This document shows, one piece after another, positions 40,150-53,672 of a stretch of DNA of 64,000 nt. How positions within the stretch are numbered: the first letter of the stretch is position 1; every line of letters starts with the position of its first letter. This DNA is from Candidatus Symbiopectobacterium sp. 'North America' (GTDB lineage Bacteria > Pseudomonadota > Gammaproteobacteria > Enterobacterales > Enterobacteriaceae). A model generated the notes under the pieces. That model saw nothing but the letters and a program-made list of their open reading frames with translations. It was not told where the DNA came from and did not search any database. Location of the stretch: the NCBI RefSeq assembly GCF_015762685.1, contig NZ_PEHF01000026.1, positions 62,001 through 126,000 of the forward strand. The letters are read 5' to 3'. A program made the translations under genes and the position numbers.

Positions 40150-40165
40150 TGCAGGGAACGTACCA
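40150..40165 (-). promoter_or_regulatory. Sigma-54 promoter of nifHDKTY
   Basis: Minus strand TGGTACG-TTCC-CTGCA, near-identical to the Klebsiella nifH promoter core (TGGTATGTTCCCTGCA), 64-79 bp before nifH. Confidence 0.9.
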
Positions 40166-40260
40166 TCCATGCCAAAACAGGTAATCAATTGAAATTATTT
40201 ATTTTGTAAGAAGTTTGCTTGCCGGGGAGAAAACAAACACAAGACAAAGGGCAAACCAAT

Positions 40261-40276
40261 TGTTGTAAAACGGACA
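40261..40276. promoter_or_regulatory. NifA upstream activator site 1 (nifH/nifJ)
   Basis: TGT-N10-ACA (TGTTGTAAAACGGACA), about 105 bp upstream of the nifH promoter in the divergent nifH-nifJ region. Confidence 0.8.
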
Positions 40277-40329
40277 ATCGGGCCACAGAGGAGCGGCAAC
40301 GCGGTTTTCCGGTGACAGGAGCGACAGTT

Positions 40330-40345
40330 TGTTGGCTGCACGACA
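40330..40345. promoter_or_regulatory. NifA upstream activator site 2 (nifH/nifJ)
   Basis: TGT-N10-ACA (TGTTGGCTGCACGACA), about 125 bp upstream of the nifJ promoter; likely serves nifJ. Confidence 0.78.
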
Positions 40346-40462
40346 GGATGTGGCCCTTTCTGTCTTATTTCATGCAATTTTCCCGCATTACACACTGCAT
40401 CAGATGCCAAGAAAATATCGTAACTAATTAAATAAAAACATCTTTTAATCTTATCATGGAAA

Positions 40463-40478
40463 TGGCACAGGCTGTGCT
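40463..40478 (+). promoter_or_regulatory. Sigma-54 promoter of nifJ
   Basis: TGGCACA-GGCT-GTGCT, exact spacing with one mismatch in the -12 box. It shows that nifJ starts at 40564, not at the upstream in-frame ATG at 40456. Confidence 0.82.
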
Positions 40479-40563
40479 TCAAGCCTCGCTGAAACGTCGA
40501 ATCGATGGCGCGCCCGCCAAGCCGCCCCGTAAACACCCGCGCCATACCAATGAGGAAGCCCGC

Positions 40564-44069
<3,506 letters not shown>

Positions 44070-44103
44070 TCGCATTTTTCATCGCTTGTTGGGTTATTTT
44101 TAT

Positions 44104-44130
44104 CGGGTTGACGCATTTAGCGTCAATCCG
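44104..44130. terminator. Hairpin after nifJ, possible terminator
   Basis: CGGGTTGACGC-ATTTA-GCGTCAATCCG, 11-bp stem with one G-T pair, 35 bp after nifJ. No T-run follows, so termination is uncertain. The remaining 230 bp to the PTS IIA gene is AT-rich with no gene; I could not find a -24/-12 promoter for the PTS operon. Confidence 0.45.
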
Positions 44131-44363
44131 ACGTAACATCGCCACCAATATCCGCTATCAGCACCTTCTTCCTGTTCTCCAACCTAACGGTTTACGCCAC
44201 ATTCTCAGTTCCTCGCTTGCAGGCTAAACAGATCGATACAGTTTGCGAAAATAGCAATTAACACAATGAAAATAATTACTTTATTTTATTAGCGTTGTTA
44301 TTGCTTATACCTTGTCAGTAAAAAACAGAGCAGTGATTGTCATCATTTAAGGAGCCGGTAGTG

Positions 44364-44735
44364 ATGAACGAACAGGTGGATAGCGATTTTGAGGAGTTGG
44401 TGATTAACATCATCGTCAATGCGGGTCAGGCGAGAAGTCATGCCATCAAAGCTATTGAGTGCGCGGCACGTCAGGAATTTGGGCCTGCACAGGAGTTGTT
44501 GGAACAGGCCACCGAAGCATTGCGCGTCGCTCATCTGGCACAAACCAATCTGATAGAAGATGAAGCGCGCGGCGTACATCACCCGGTCACGCTGTTGATG
44601 GTGCATGCTCAGGATCATTTGATGAACGCCATCACGGTTAAAGATTTGGCCCGGCAGCAGGTGGCTTGCTACCAGCATATGGCTGAATTAAGCAAACAGG
44701 TGCAAGCACTCTCACTTACCCAGGCACACTATTGA
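44364..44735 (+). CDS. PTS lactose/cellobiose-family IIA component
   Basis: 123 residues of the PTS_IIA lac/cel family. All-helical, with the phosphorylated His in LLMVHAQDHLMNAI near residue 78. It receives phosphate from HPr and passes it to the IIB protein encoded next. Start at 44364 (MNEQVDSDF) follows AAGGAG; an upstream frame start is not conserved. First gene of a IIA-IIB-regulator-IIC-kinase-GH1 cluster for a beta-glucoside-type sugar. Intact. Confidence 0.9.
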   Translation: MNEQVDSDFEELVINIIVNAGQARSHAIKAIECAARQEFGPAQELLEQATEALRVAHLAQTNLIEDEARGVHHPVTLLMVHAQDHLMNAITVKDLARQQVACYQHMAELSKQVQALSLTQAHY

Positions 44736-44750
44736 TACGAGGAGTAGGTC

Positions 44751-45044
44751 ATGTTGCACATTACGTTGGTTTGTATGGGAGGTTTTTCCACGGGAATGCT
44801 GGTGAAAAGAATGCGTGAAGATGCCGTCAAACAAGCGCTCGATGTGGAAATTAACGCGACATCCGAAAGTAATTTTAAAAATTTCTCCGACAAAACCGAC
44901 GTATTACTGATCGGCCCACAGGTGAGTTTTATTGAAGGCACGATGAAAAGCCGCTACCCAAATTTAAAAATCGCTGTCATCAATGCCGTGGATTACGGCT
45001 CGATGAACGGTGGAAAGGTACTCGAATTCGCCCGTAATTTGTGA
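44751..45044 (+). CDS. PTS lactose/cellobiose-family IIB component
   Basis: 97 residues; the active-site Cys is in LVCMGGFSTGMLVKRM (residue 8), at the end of strand 1 as in CelA/LicB-type IIB. IGPQVSFIEGTMKSRYP and IAVINAVDYGSMNGG complete the fold. The loop reads CMGGFSTGM rather than the usual CSAGMSTSM, so it is a divergent member. 15 bp after the IIA gene and intact. It would phosphorylate the sugar during import with the IIC now broken at 48025. Confidence 0.88.
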   Translation: MLHITLVCMGGFSTGMLVKRMREDAVKQALDVEINATSESNFKNFSDKTDVLLIGPQVSFIEGTMKSRYPNLKIAVINAVDYGSMNGGKVLEFARNL

Positions 45045-45199
45045 GCCAGTGGTTATTATTTGTGAGCCTATAGTTATTACTGGCGCATTCTTTCGCCGCG
45101 TTGTGCGTCACTCGGTATATTGGCAGCAGATAGTTTTCAGGCTAATGATAGTCCTTGCACCCGCCCTATTTTGCGCAAATGGATCAGGAGCACCAGAGC

Positions 45200-47918
45200 A
45201 TGCGGATCGACATCGTCTATGACAAATTGAAGGCGCTTAGCGTCGAATCTGGCATCTCCGCCCCGCAGTTGGCGGAGGCGCTTGGCTATGCCAGAGCCAA
45301 TGTCAGCAACGATCTGAACAGTCTGGTCGCGGAAGGAAAAGCTTTCAAAATCAAAGGCAAATCCGTGCTGTTTCAGGCGATTAATCCAGGCGCTCTGGCC
45401 CGCAACAGTGAAGGCGAATTTGCGCAGTTTATCGGCAGCAACGCCAGCCTGTTTCCGGCGATAGAGCAAGCCAAGGCAGCGGTGTTCTACCCTCCCAACG
45501 GGATGAATATGCTTATTCTGGGCGAAACCGGCGTGGGAAAATCCCTGTTTGCCGAACTTATGTACCAGTATGCCAAAGCCATCGGCAAACTACCGGCACA
45601 GGCGCCGTTTGTGATTTTTAACTGCGCCGACTATGCCGACAATCCGCAACTGCTGCTGGCACAGTTGTTCGGGTGTAAAAAAGGAGCCTATACCGGTACC
45701 GATGAAGATAAGGTTGGCCTGCTGGAGAAGGCGAATCACGGCGTTCTTTTTTTGGATGAAGTACACCGTCTACCGCCAGAAGGACAGAAAATCTTTTTCA
45801 CCTTTATCGACAAGGGAATTTTCCGCCGTTTAGGGGAAACGCAGGTCGAACGCACCGCCAGCGTACGCATCTTTTCTGCTACCACGGAAGAGCCGGACTC
45901 CAGCCTGTTGCGCACCTTTACCCGACGTTTTCCGATGGTTATCCACCTGGCAGCCCTGAGAAAACGCACTTTCCAGGAGCGTTTTGCGCTGATCCAGTTT
46001 TTTTTCAATCAGGAAGCGGCGCATTTGCAGGAGAGTATCAGCGTCTCCGTGAATGCCCTGCGCGCCCTGCTGAGCTATGACTGCCCGAACAACATTGGTC
46101 AGCTTAAAGCGGATATTCGCTTCGCCTGTGCGGGCGCGTATGCGGAATACATGACCGGCAAAAAAACCAGTTTCGCCATCAACCGTCGAACGCTGCCGAA
46201 ACACGTCAGTCAGGCGCTGTATACCCATCTTGAGCATCGCCAGATCTGGAACACCATTATTGGCATCAACAAGAAGAGCGTCACTTTCTCTGGCACCAGC
46301 AACACACCGCTGTTTGAAGACGATGCGCTCAATGACATTTACGACATGCTTAATCTACGCATGTCGGAACTGCGCAGCCAGGGAATTGAAGGCAATACGC
46401 TGGAAGAGGAGATTGAGAAAGATATCGCGGACTACTTCCAAACCCGGATCAGCCGTTATCAGGGCAAATATGACACACGCCGTCTGGAGAATCTGGTTAC
46501 CCCAGCGGTACTGCGTTTAACCGAAGAGATCATCCGCTATGCCGAAGGGAAATTGCAGCGCACGCTGGACAATAAGGTCTATTACGGTTTGGCAACCCAT
46601 ATTGAAAACGCACTCGATCGCGTGCGTCGCAACAAAAGCATTGTCCATCCGCAGTTGAACCGTATTCGCACCGGCCACCCGGATGCTTTCAATGCGGCCC
46701 TGGATTGTCTGCGCATGATAGAACGGGTGATGGAAATCACGCTGCCCATCGATGAAGCTGGATTTCTCGCCATGTTCTTTGTCTACAGCGAGTGGGATCT
46801 GGAGCAGCGGCAGACCGATGTCAAGGTGATCGTAGTGGCGCACGGGATGGACACCGCCAGCGCGCTGGTTGCCACCGCCAACGAGCTGCTCGGGGTCAAT
46901 TATGCGGTGGGTTTTAACGTTCCCCTCTACGAAAAGGCGGGAGCGCATCATTCGTCACATTCAAGCCAGCGAAGGCGTATCTGAAGTGCTGCTGCTGGTT
47001 GATATGGGGTCACTGACCACCTTTGGTGCCGCCCTGGCACAGCACTGCGACGTAGCAACGCGAACCATACAGTTAATCAGTACCATGCACATTGTCGAAG
47101 CGATCCCGAGCGCCATGAACGGCCTGCCCTTGCAGGAGGTGTATCACAACGTGCTGATGGTCAATCAGTTACTCGAACAGGAAGTACCGCGCGATCGTGA
47201 ACCTGCCCCCGCCCGCGTCCCCGCGACTACCGAGAAGAAACTGGCCATCGTCATGATCTGCACCATGGGAGAAGGCACGGCAAAAGTACTGGAAAACCGC
47301 CTGTCACAGGCGCTGTCGAGTCGTATGCAGCGCGTCGCCGTGCTCTCGCAGCGTTTTGATAACGATGCCCAGCTCAATCAGGAACTGGTCGCACTGGGCC
47401 AACGCTATACGTTGGTTGCGCTGGTCAGCCCGTTCCCCATCGCCACTGCGCTCACGCAGTTCGATCTGGCCGATGTGCTGTACTACGACGGCGTGACAGC
47501 GTTGGATCGGCTGATCGAGCGAGAATCCACCTACCTGCTGGTAGCCGAAACGCTGACACAGATTTTGCAGCATGTGAAACCGGATACGGCGCTGCTTGCC
47601 ATCAAAGGGTTTAACGCGCGCGTGTCTGCAGCGCTGGGGATCACGCTCTCTTCCAATATGCTTATCGGTTTGACCATGCATCTGGCGTGCTTGCTCGATC
47701 GTTTGCTGGAGGGACCAACCCATAGCGATTTTCCCGACAAGGTGCGTTATGTACAGCAGCATGACGCGATGATTCGTCTTATTCGTCACGAGTTGAGCGC
47801 CATTGAACAGGCATTTTCGCTGGCTATAAGTGAAGACGAAATATGTACCCTTTGCCGTTTTTTTATTTCACAGGACATCAGTCAACCGACAAAAGAGGTT
47901 ATTAACGCATATCCATAA
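45200..47918 (+). pseudogene. LevR-type sigma-54 activator with PRD and PTS domains, frameshift
   Basis: Activates sigma-54 PTS operons under phosphotransferase control. N-terminal HTH (ISAPQLAEALGYARANVSND), AAA+ domain with ILGETGVGKS, the LevR-style GAYTGT loop in place of GAFTGA, and GVLFLDEVHRLPPEGQ; then two PRD regions and PTS EIIA/EIIB-like segments. The frame breaks near 46937 (NVPLYEKAG / RERIIRHIQASEG) at AAAAGGCGGGAG, leaving 579 residues, then a continuing frame of about 330. It might also be read by -1/+1 slippage, but there is no obvious slippery signal. Start at 45200 follows GGAG. Confidence 0.88.
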
Positions 47919-48024
47919 TGAATGTGTAGAAAATATATAAAACATCGACCAGGCGAGTTAACTTGCCGAGCGTTCTATACCCTAAATTTTCTATCCGGTA
48001 CGTATAATTATAAAGGAAAGAAAG

Positions 48025-49276
48025 ATGGCTAACCTACAAAATACCATGCCCGGGCTGCAATTGGCCGCCTCGCACATGCAAAGCAACAAATATTTGATGT
48101 CAATTTCCAACGGTTTTACCGCTGTACTTCCGGTATTTATTATCGGAGCGTTTTCCACGTTATTAACAAATCTGCCAATTGACAGTTATTTGGCATTTAT
48201 TAAAACGTACGGATTACAGCAGGCGATTGCATTACCCGCCAGCGTGACGTTAAAAATAATGTCGATTTACGTGTGCTTCTTTATTGCTTATAAATTGGCA
48301 GGTTCGCTCGGCCATAATGAAATGGTGGTCAGCTCGATTGCCATCTGATCACCAGCCCGGTGACGATTGTGGATGGCACGGAGGTAATGCCGTTTAGATA
48401 TCTCGGGGCTGGCGGGTTGTTTGTGGCGATTATGGTTGCCCTGCTGGTGAATAAAATCTATTCCTTTGTCGTCGATCGCCATCTCACCATACGCATGGGC
48501 GACAACGTTCCTCCTGTGGTGGCGGAAACATTTAACGGCCTGATCCCCGCCATCATCAACGTCATTATTTTGCCACCATTGCAGCCCTGTTCAAACTGAC
48601 CGCCGCCGGCAGCCTGCATGCCTACATTTACTTTATTATCCAGCAACCCTTGCTCGGGATCACCGGCTCTTACAGCGGCATGATCACGTTTGTGGTGGTA
48701 GCACACGTGCTGTGGCTGTTTGGCATTCACGGCACAATGGTGACCGGCACTATCTGGAAACCGCTTTATCTGGCGATGGATCTGGAAAACCTGACCGTGT
48801 TCCAAAACGGCGATCCGCTGCCGCACATTGTCGGCTATGCGTTCTGGGGCGTCTGGGCCAGTCTGGGCGGCAGTGGTTCCACGTTGGGCCTGAACCTGTT
48901 GATGGCCTTTAAAGCCAAAAGTGAGGGGTTGAAGAAGTTAGGCCGAATGGCGCTGCCAACCTCGTTCCTGTGCATCAAGGAGCCGATTATTTTCGGTATT
49001 CCCATCGTACTTAACCCAATGTTGGCGATTCCTTTCGTATTTGCCCCGGCGCTGAACGTCACCGTCGCCTATTTCCTGATAGCGACCGACGTACTGCCAC
49101 GCATGATTGGCGTATTCAACGTGATCGAGATGCCGGTGTTTGCTAACGCCTTTATCCAGGGCAGTTGGCTGTTTGCGCTGTTGCAGGTGTTCCTGATCGT
49201 GCTCAACACGCTGATTTACTATCCGTTTTTCAAACGGCTGGATAATATCATGCGTACTCAGGCCACGCAGGCTTGA
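48025..49276 (+). pseudogene. PTS lactose/cellobiose-family IIC permease, two frameshifts
   Basis: Membrane permease of the PTS. The N-terminus (NKYLMSISNGFTAVLPVFIIGAFSTLL) is the typical IIC start; later segments include PFRYLGAGGLFVAIMVALLV, LFGIHGTMVTGTIW and CIKEPIIFGIPIVLNPML. One-base losses near 48345 (after SSIAI) and 48572 (T-run, IINVII/FATIAALF) put the gene in three frames; together they cost two bases. AAAGGAAAG stands before the ATG. Without it the IIA and IIB proteins have no transporter here. Confidence 0.9.
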
Positions 49277-49311
49277 GGCGACACAGTTTTAAAACAAGGG
49301 AGGCCGCACAG

Positions 49312-50781
49312 ATGACGATCGCAGTGATTGATACCGGCACCACACAAATGAAGCTGGTGCTGTTCGATGTACAGGGTACAACGAAGTTTCAGCACGCCGT
49401 CAGCACCACGTCACACTATTTTGATGACGGTCGCGTCGAACAGGATCCGCAACGTTGGCGTGATGCATTGGCGGTGCTGCTGCGCGCGGCGGCGCTGTTT
49501 CTCTCTGATCAGGGGCTGACGCTACACGCATTGGCGTTGACGTCACAGCGTTCGTCGATTATTGCTGTCGATGCGCAAGGCAACGCATTATCACCCACGC
49601 TGATGTGGCAAGACACGCGCACTCAGGCTCTGTGTGACAGTCTGGCTGGTGCCTCCGCCCAGGTGCATCAACGCTGCGGCTTACCGATCTTACCGGTGTT
49701 TTCCGCCGCAAAAATGGGATGGCTGAAGCAAAACCAAACGGCGCTGTATCAACGCGCCGCAAAGCTGGTCGGCATTCATGATTTCCTGTTGCATACGCTG
49801 ACTGGCCGTTTTTGTACCGACTATTCGCTGGCGTCACGCACCAACCTGTTCAACCTGCGCACCCGGCAGTGGGATGACAGCTTATTAGCGCTGTTCGAAC
49901 TCGATGAGGACAAGCTCTGCACCTTGCTCCCTCCCGCCAGCGTGGCGGGGGCGTTGCTCCCCTCCATTGCCGCGCAGGTCAGTTTGCCAGCGGGCATTCC
50001 CGTGATCACCGCCGGTGGCGATCAGCAATGCTGCGCGTTGGGCATGGGGCAGTTCGCTTCTGACCGTGTGATCGCCAATGTCGGTACCGGTGCTTACGTC
50101 ATGGGCATGGCCACTACACTGGGTACTGCGCCACTCGACAGCCATTTTGCCTACAACCACGCCGCCCTGCCGGGCAACATCGTGATTGAGGGCGCGTTGC
50201 TCTCCGCCAGTTGCGCTTACGACTGGTTCAACCGCACGTTCTATCAAGCTGACGGCGACTACCACACCATCAATCAGGAGGCCAGTGCCGCCTCGCCCGG
50301 GGGATACGGGCTGGTGCTGTCGCCTTTTTTCAAAGGAAAGCTCGCCCAACAACAGCCCGGAGAGGCAAAAGCGTTCTTTTATGACATTGCCTTGCACCAC
50401 ACCCGGGGGGATTTCGCCCGCGCCATTCTGGAGGGCATTGCCCATGAACTCCATCACCAGATCCAGGGCATCGCTCCGCTGGTGGGGGGAATAACCGATA
50501 TCTATACCGCGGGTGGCATCACTCAATTCGACACCTTCAACCAGATTCAGGCGGATATCTACAACCGTCCGGTGGTGGCGCTCAAAGATAACGCCACGGC
50601 GGCGGGTGCCTGGATCTCTGCCGTGGTCACGCTGCAACACTACCGCAGCTACGCGCAAGCCCACCAACAGATCGCCCGTCATCAACATACGCGGTGCTTC
50701 TTACCGCAGCCCGATAACGTGGCGCTGTATCAGGCGCAGGCGGTAAAAAGCCGCATCGTGCAGGAACACATTTATTCATGA
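49312..50781 (+). CDS. FGGY-family carbohydrate kinase
   Basis: 489 residues of the xylulokinase/gluconokinase-like FGGY family. N-terminal phosphate-binding IAVIDTGTTQMKLVLFD, catalytic Asp region LMWQDTRTQAL, the second-lobe GGDQQCCALGMGQ and NVGTGAYVMG, and the FGGY signature region YTAGGITQFDTFNQIQADIYNRPV followed by NATAAGAWISA. Start at 49312 after GGGAGG; the frame from 49273 is longer but uncovered by the family. It sits between IIC and GH1 genes; a kinase for the released sugar is plausible, although PTS import already gives a phosphate. Intact. Confidence 0.9.
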   Translation: MTIAVIDTGTTQMKLVLFDVQGTTKFQHAVSTTSHYFDDGRVEQDPQRWRDALAVLLRAAALFLSDQGLTLHALALTSQRSSIIAVDAQGNALSPTLMWQDTRTQALCDSLAGASAQVHQRCGLPILPVFSAAKMGWLKQNQTALYQRAAKLVGIHDFLLHTLTGRFCTDYSLASRTNLFNLRTRQWDDSLLALFELDEDKLCTLLPPASVAGALLPSIAAQVSLPAGIPVITAGGDQQCCALGMGQFASDRVIANVGTGAYVMGMATTLGTAPLDSHFAYNHAALPGNIVIEGALLSASCAYDWFNRTFYQADGDYHTINQEASAASPGGYGLVLSPFFKGKLAQQQPGEAKAFFYDIALHHTRGDFARAILEGIAHELHHQIQGIAPLVGGITDIYTAGGITQFDTFNQIQADIYNRPVVALKDNATAAGAWISAVVTLQHYRSYAQAHQQIARHQHTRCFLPQPDNVALYQAQAVKSRIVQEHIYS

Positions 50782-50812
50782 TCTTTCTCTACTCATACAC
50801 CAAGGTGATCGC

Positions 50813-52209
50813 ATGCTGAACAAGATAAAAACTGACTTTCCGGCCGACTTTCTGTGGGGCGCAAGACCTCCGCTTTTCAGGTAGAAGGCGGCTATCTGGA
50901 TGATGGAAAAGGGCTTTCCACCGCAGACACGCGCGCATTGTTGAAATCTCATCTACAGGCCGACACCAAAGCCGCCAGTGGACAGTACACCCACTGGCGG
51001 GAAGATATCGCCTCGATGGCCGAGCTGGGCCTGCGTTCCTACCGTTTTTCCATCGCCTGGACCCGTATTTTCCCCAATGGTGATGAAGCCGAGTCGAATC
51101 ACGCAGGGATTGATTTTTATCTGGCACTGATCGATGAATTACGCCACCACCACATTGAGCCCATCGTCACCCTGTACCATTTCGACTTTTCGGAAGGGTT
51201 GAATAAAAAGTACGGTGGCTGGCTGGCGCGTGAATCGATCGCCGATTTCGAGAAATATGCGCGCACCTTGTTTCGCGCCTTTGGCGATCGGGTGAAATAC
51301 TGGCTGACCATCAACGAACAGAACCTGATGCTGTCCGTGGATGTGCTCATGGGATTGCAGGGTTTGGATGCCAACAAGGCTGATCGCCGCCGCTACCAGA
51401 TGAACCACCACATGTTTCTGGCGACCGCCAAGGCGATTGAAGCCTGTCATGAACTGCTGCCCCAGCGGAAGATTGGTCCGGCGGTCTCCTATGTGCCTAT
51501 CTACCCGGCCTCACCGCACCCTGAAGATGTTTTAGCCGCGCGTCAGAACCACGATCTGCGCAACCACGCCATGCTGCACGTGCATTGCTATGGTGACTAT
51601 CCCGGTTACTACACCGCATTTTTGCAACAGCACGGCTGGTATCCGCAGGTGGAAGACGGTGATTTTGACTACCTGCGCCAGCATGCGCCGGATTTCATCG
51701 CCTTTAACTACTATCGCACCAACGTTGCCAGCGCCTGTCCAGCAGACATCACCGCACAGGAAATTGAACGCATCAAAGACGAAACTGGCGATCGTTTGGC
51801 GTCCATAGTCCCCGGTTACTATCAGCGCGAAAAGAACCCCTACCTGAAGGCGACAGAATATGGCTGGCAGATCGGACCCGATCGGCTTTCGCCTGGCCTT
51901 CCGTGAACTGCACGAACGCTATCCGCTACCGCTGATGGTGACAGAGAATGGTTGGGTACACCGGATGAACTCACGGCAGACGGTCAGGTGCACGACGAAT
52001 ACCGTATAGCCTATATTCGCGATCACATCGAGCAGATGCTTCTCGCCATTCAGGACGGCGCGCAGGTTCTCTCCTACACCCCCTGGACCTTTATCGATGT
52101 GCTCAGTTCGAACGATGGTTTCAAGAAGCGCTACGGCTTTGTCTATATCGATCGGGATGAGTTCGATCCCACCCCGTTAACACGCATCAAGAAGGACAGT
52201 TTCTATTAG
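50813..52209 (+). pseudogene. GH1 6-phospho-beta-glycosidase, three frameshifts
   Basis: Family 1 glycosidase that would hydrolyse phosphorylated beta-glycosides from the PTS. Start MLNKIKTDFPADFLWGA, then a frameshift at about 50861 before TSAFQVEGGYLDDGKG; acid/base Glu in WLTINEQNLM; second shift near 51870 (YGWQI/DPIGFRL); nucleophile Glu in MVTENG with a third shift at about 51948; end YTPWTFIDVLSSNDGFKKRYGFVYID. About 465 codons in all, normal for GH1. RBS is weak; it follows the kinase by 31 bp. Confidence 0.92.
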
Positions 52210-52211
52210 TA

Positions 52212-53343
52212 TCAGGCATTGATCCGCAATAACGGCAACGCCCCTGAGTGATGATTATTCCCAGCGCAGGCTGGGCTGCGACCCACTGGCTGGCTAGCCT
52301 GCTTCACCGCCAGCCCTAGTTGCCACACCGCCATGGCATAGTGGACGCTGTGGTTGTAGCGGGTGATGGTATAGAAATTCGGCAAGCCGAACCAGTATTG
52401 GAATTGGTTGCCCATATCCAAACGCAGCAAACTGACCTCGGTATAACCAATCAGCGGTTGGGCAGTACGCAGCCCGGCCGCCGTTAGCGTCGCCACCGGA
52501 TAGCGCGTTTTGAAACCACTGTCCCAGGTGTTGGGTACTTGTCCTTGTGTCGGGATCGCTACCTCGGCACCAGCAGTCCAGCCGTGCGCCTTGAAATAGT
52601 TGGCCACACTTCCGATAGCATCGACCGGATCCCACAAGTTGATATGTCCGTCACCGTTAAAATCGACGGCATACTGCTTAAACGACGATGGCATAAACTG
52701 ACCGTAACCCATGGCACCCGCATAGGAGCCTTTGAGCGAGAGCGGATCGTCCCCCTCTTTACGCGCCATCAGCAGGAAGGTTTCCAACTCACCCGCAAAA
52801 TAGTCGGCACGGCGCGGATAGGCAAATGCCAGCGTGGCCAAGGCGTCGATAATGCGGGTTTTTCCCATCACTCGTCCCCAGCGGGTTTCCACGCCAATAA
52901 TGCCGACGATGATCTCGGGCGGCACGCCATAGGTTTGCCAGGCGCGTTGTAAGGCATCGCTGTACTGATTCCAGAGCATCACCCCATTTTGCACGTTATC
53001 CGGCGTAATGAACTTGCTGCGATAGCGCACCCAGGCACCGTTTGGGGTCGGAGGTCCACCGGCAGAGACCGGCGCTTGCTGATCCATCAAACGGATCACC
53101 CAATCGAGCTTTTTGGCCTGTATCAAAACATCGTGCAATTGCTGGCGATCGAACCCGTGCTCTTGCACCATGCGGGCAACAAAACGGTCAGTTTCTTTGT
53201 TGAATACAAAATCGCCCTGTTGCAGTGGTCCGGTATGCTCAGGTTGCAACAAAAAGCCACCGGATACCGGCGGTTGGGTGGCAGGATCAGCCGCCGAGGG
53301 TGCAGGGGTAACACAACAGCCAAATAACGCATCAGAAAGTCAT
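52212..53343 (-). pseudogene. mltB: Membrane-bound lytic transglycosylase B, signal peptide frameshift and extended C-terminus
   Basis: Peptidoglycan-cleaving lipoprotein. The SLT-type domain is whole: catalytic Glu in IIGVETRWGRVMGKTR, GSYAGAMGYGQFMPSSF and the AVDFNGDGHINLWDP motif. Upstream the same frame gives LFGCC, a lipobox, but a TGA lies five codons earlier and no start precedes it; starts exist only in other frames. At the C-terminus MAVWQLGLAVKQ normally ends the protein within a few residues, but here the frame runs about 27 more to 52212. Export should fail, so I call it damaged; a cytosolic product from internal TTG 53252 is possible. Confidence 0.75.
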
Positions 53344-53475
53344 TTAACGCCAAATGATAGGATACATCTATGGTAAGCCAAAGCTCGGTATAAAAAAACA
53401 GAAATATCGAAATGAAACAGCGCGGTACTTTGTCTGTCGTGGTTTCAGAATGATGATAAAGCCGCTTTATTCATG

Positions 53476-53559
53476 GTAATCCTCGGCGAAAGCCGGGGAT
53501 CTCTGCAAGAATAAACGCGTCTCTTCTGCGCGAGATTCCTGCCTTCGCGGGAATGACGG
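53476..53559 (+). repeat. Dispersed 84-bp palindromic repeat, copy B
   Basis: Plus-strand copy, GTAATCCTCGGCG to GGGAATGACGG, aligned gap-free with the minus strand of 23769-23852 (about 86%). The two copies face each other in opposite orientation about 29.7 kb apart. Confidence 0.8.
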
Positions 53560-53623
53560 AAGTGGGCAGGAATGACGGATGAGGATGGGGATCGCCGCTT
53601 TAGGCAGAGTCGTCAGCAACGTT

Positions 53624-53652
53624 AAACCCCGGCAACATTTGCCGGGGTTTTT
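53624..53652. terminator. Rho-independent terminator downstream of the EF-G gene
   Basis: Stem AAACCCCGGC/GCCGGGGTTT with a 7-base loop, followed by TTTTT on the plus strand and TTT on the minus. It lies 20 bp after the EF-G stop and can work for the minus-strand gene. Confidence 0.7.
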
Positions 53653-53672
53653 CACTAACATGCGATGGAACA

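Larger units (their letters stand above)
53344..53672. other. mltB-EF-G intergenic region with repeat and terminator
   Basis: About 330 bp with no gene. It holds copy B of the 84-bp repeat at 53476-53559 and the terminator at 53624-53652. Following the repeat is a second short GGCAGGAATGACGGAT motif (53566-53581) echoing the repeat end (GGGAATGACGG). Confidence 0.6.

Noticed and set aside
46900..46960. Programmed frameshift in the LevR-type gene
   Set aside because: No slippery heptamer with a downstream structure is evident, and the neighbouring IIC and GH1 genes carry ordinary frameshifts.
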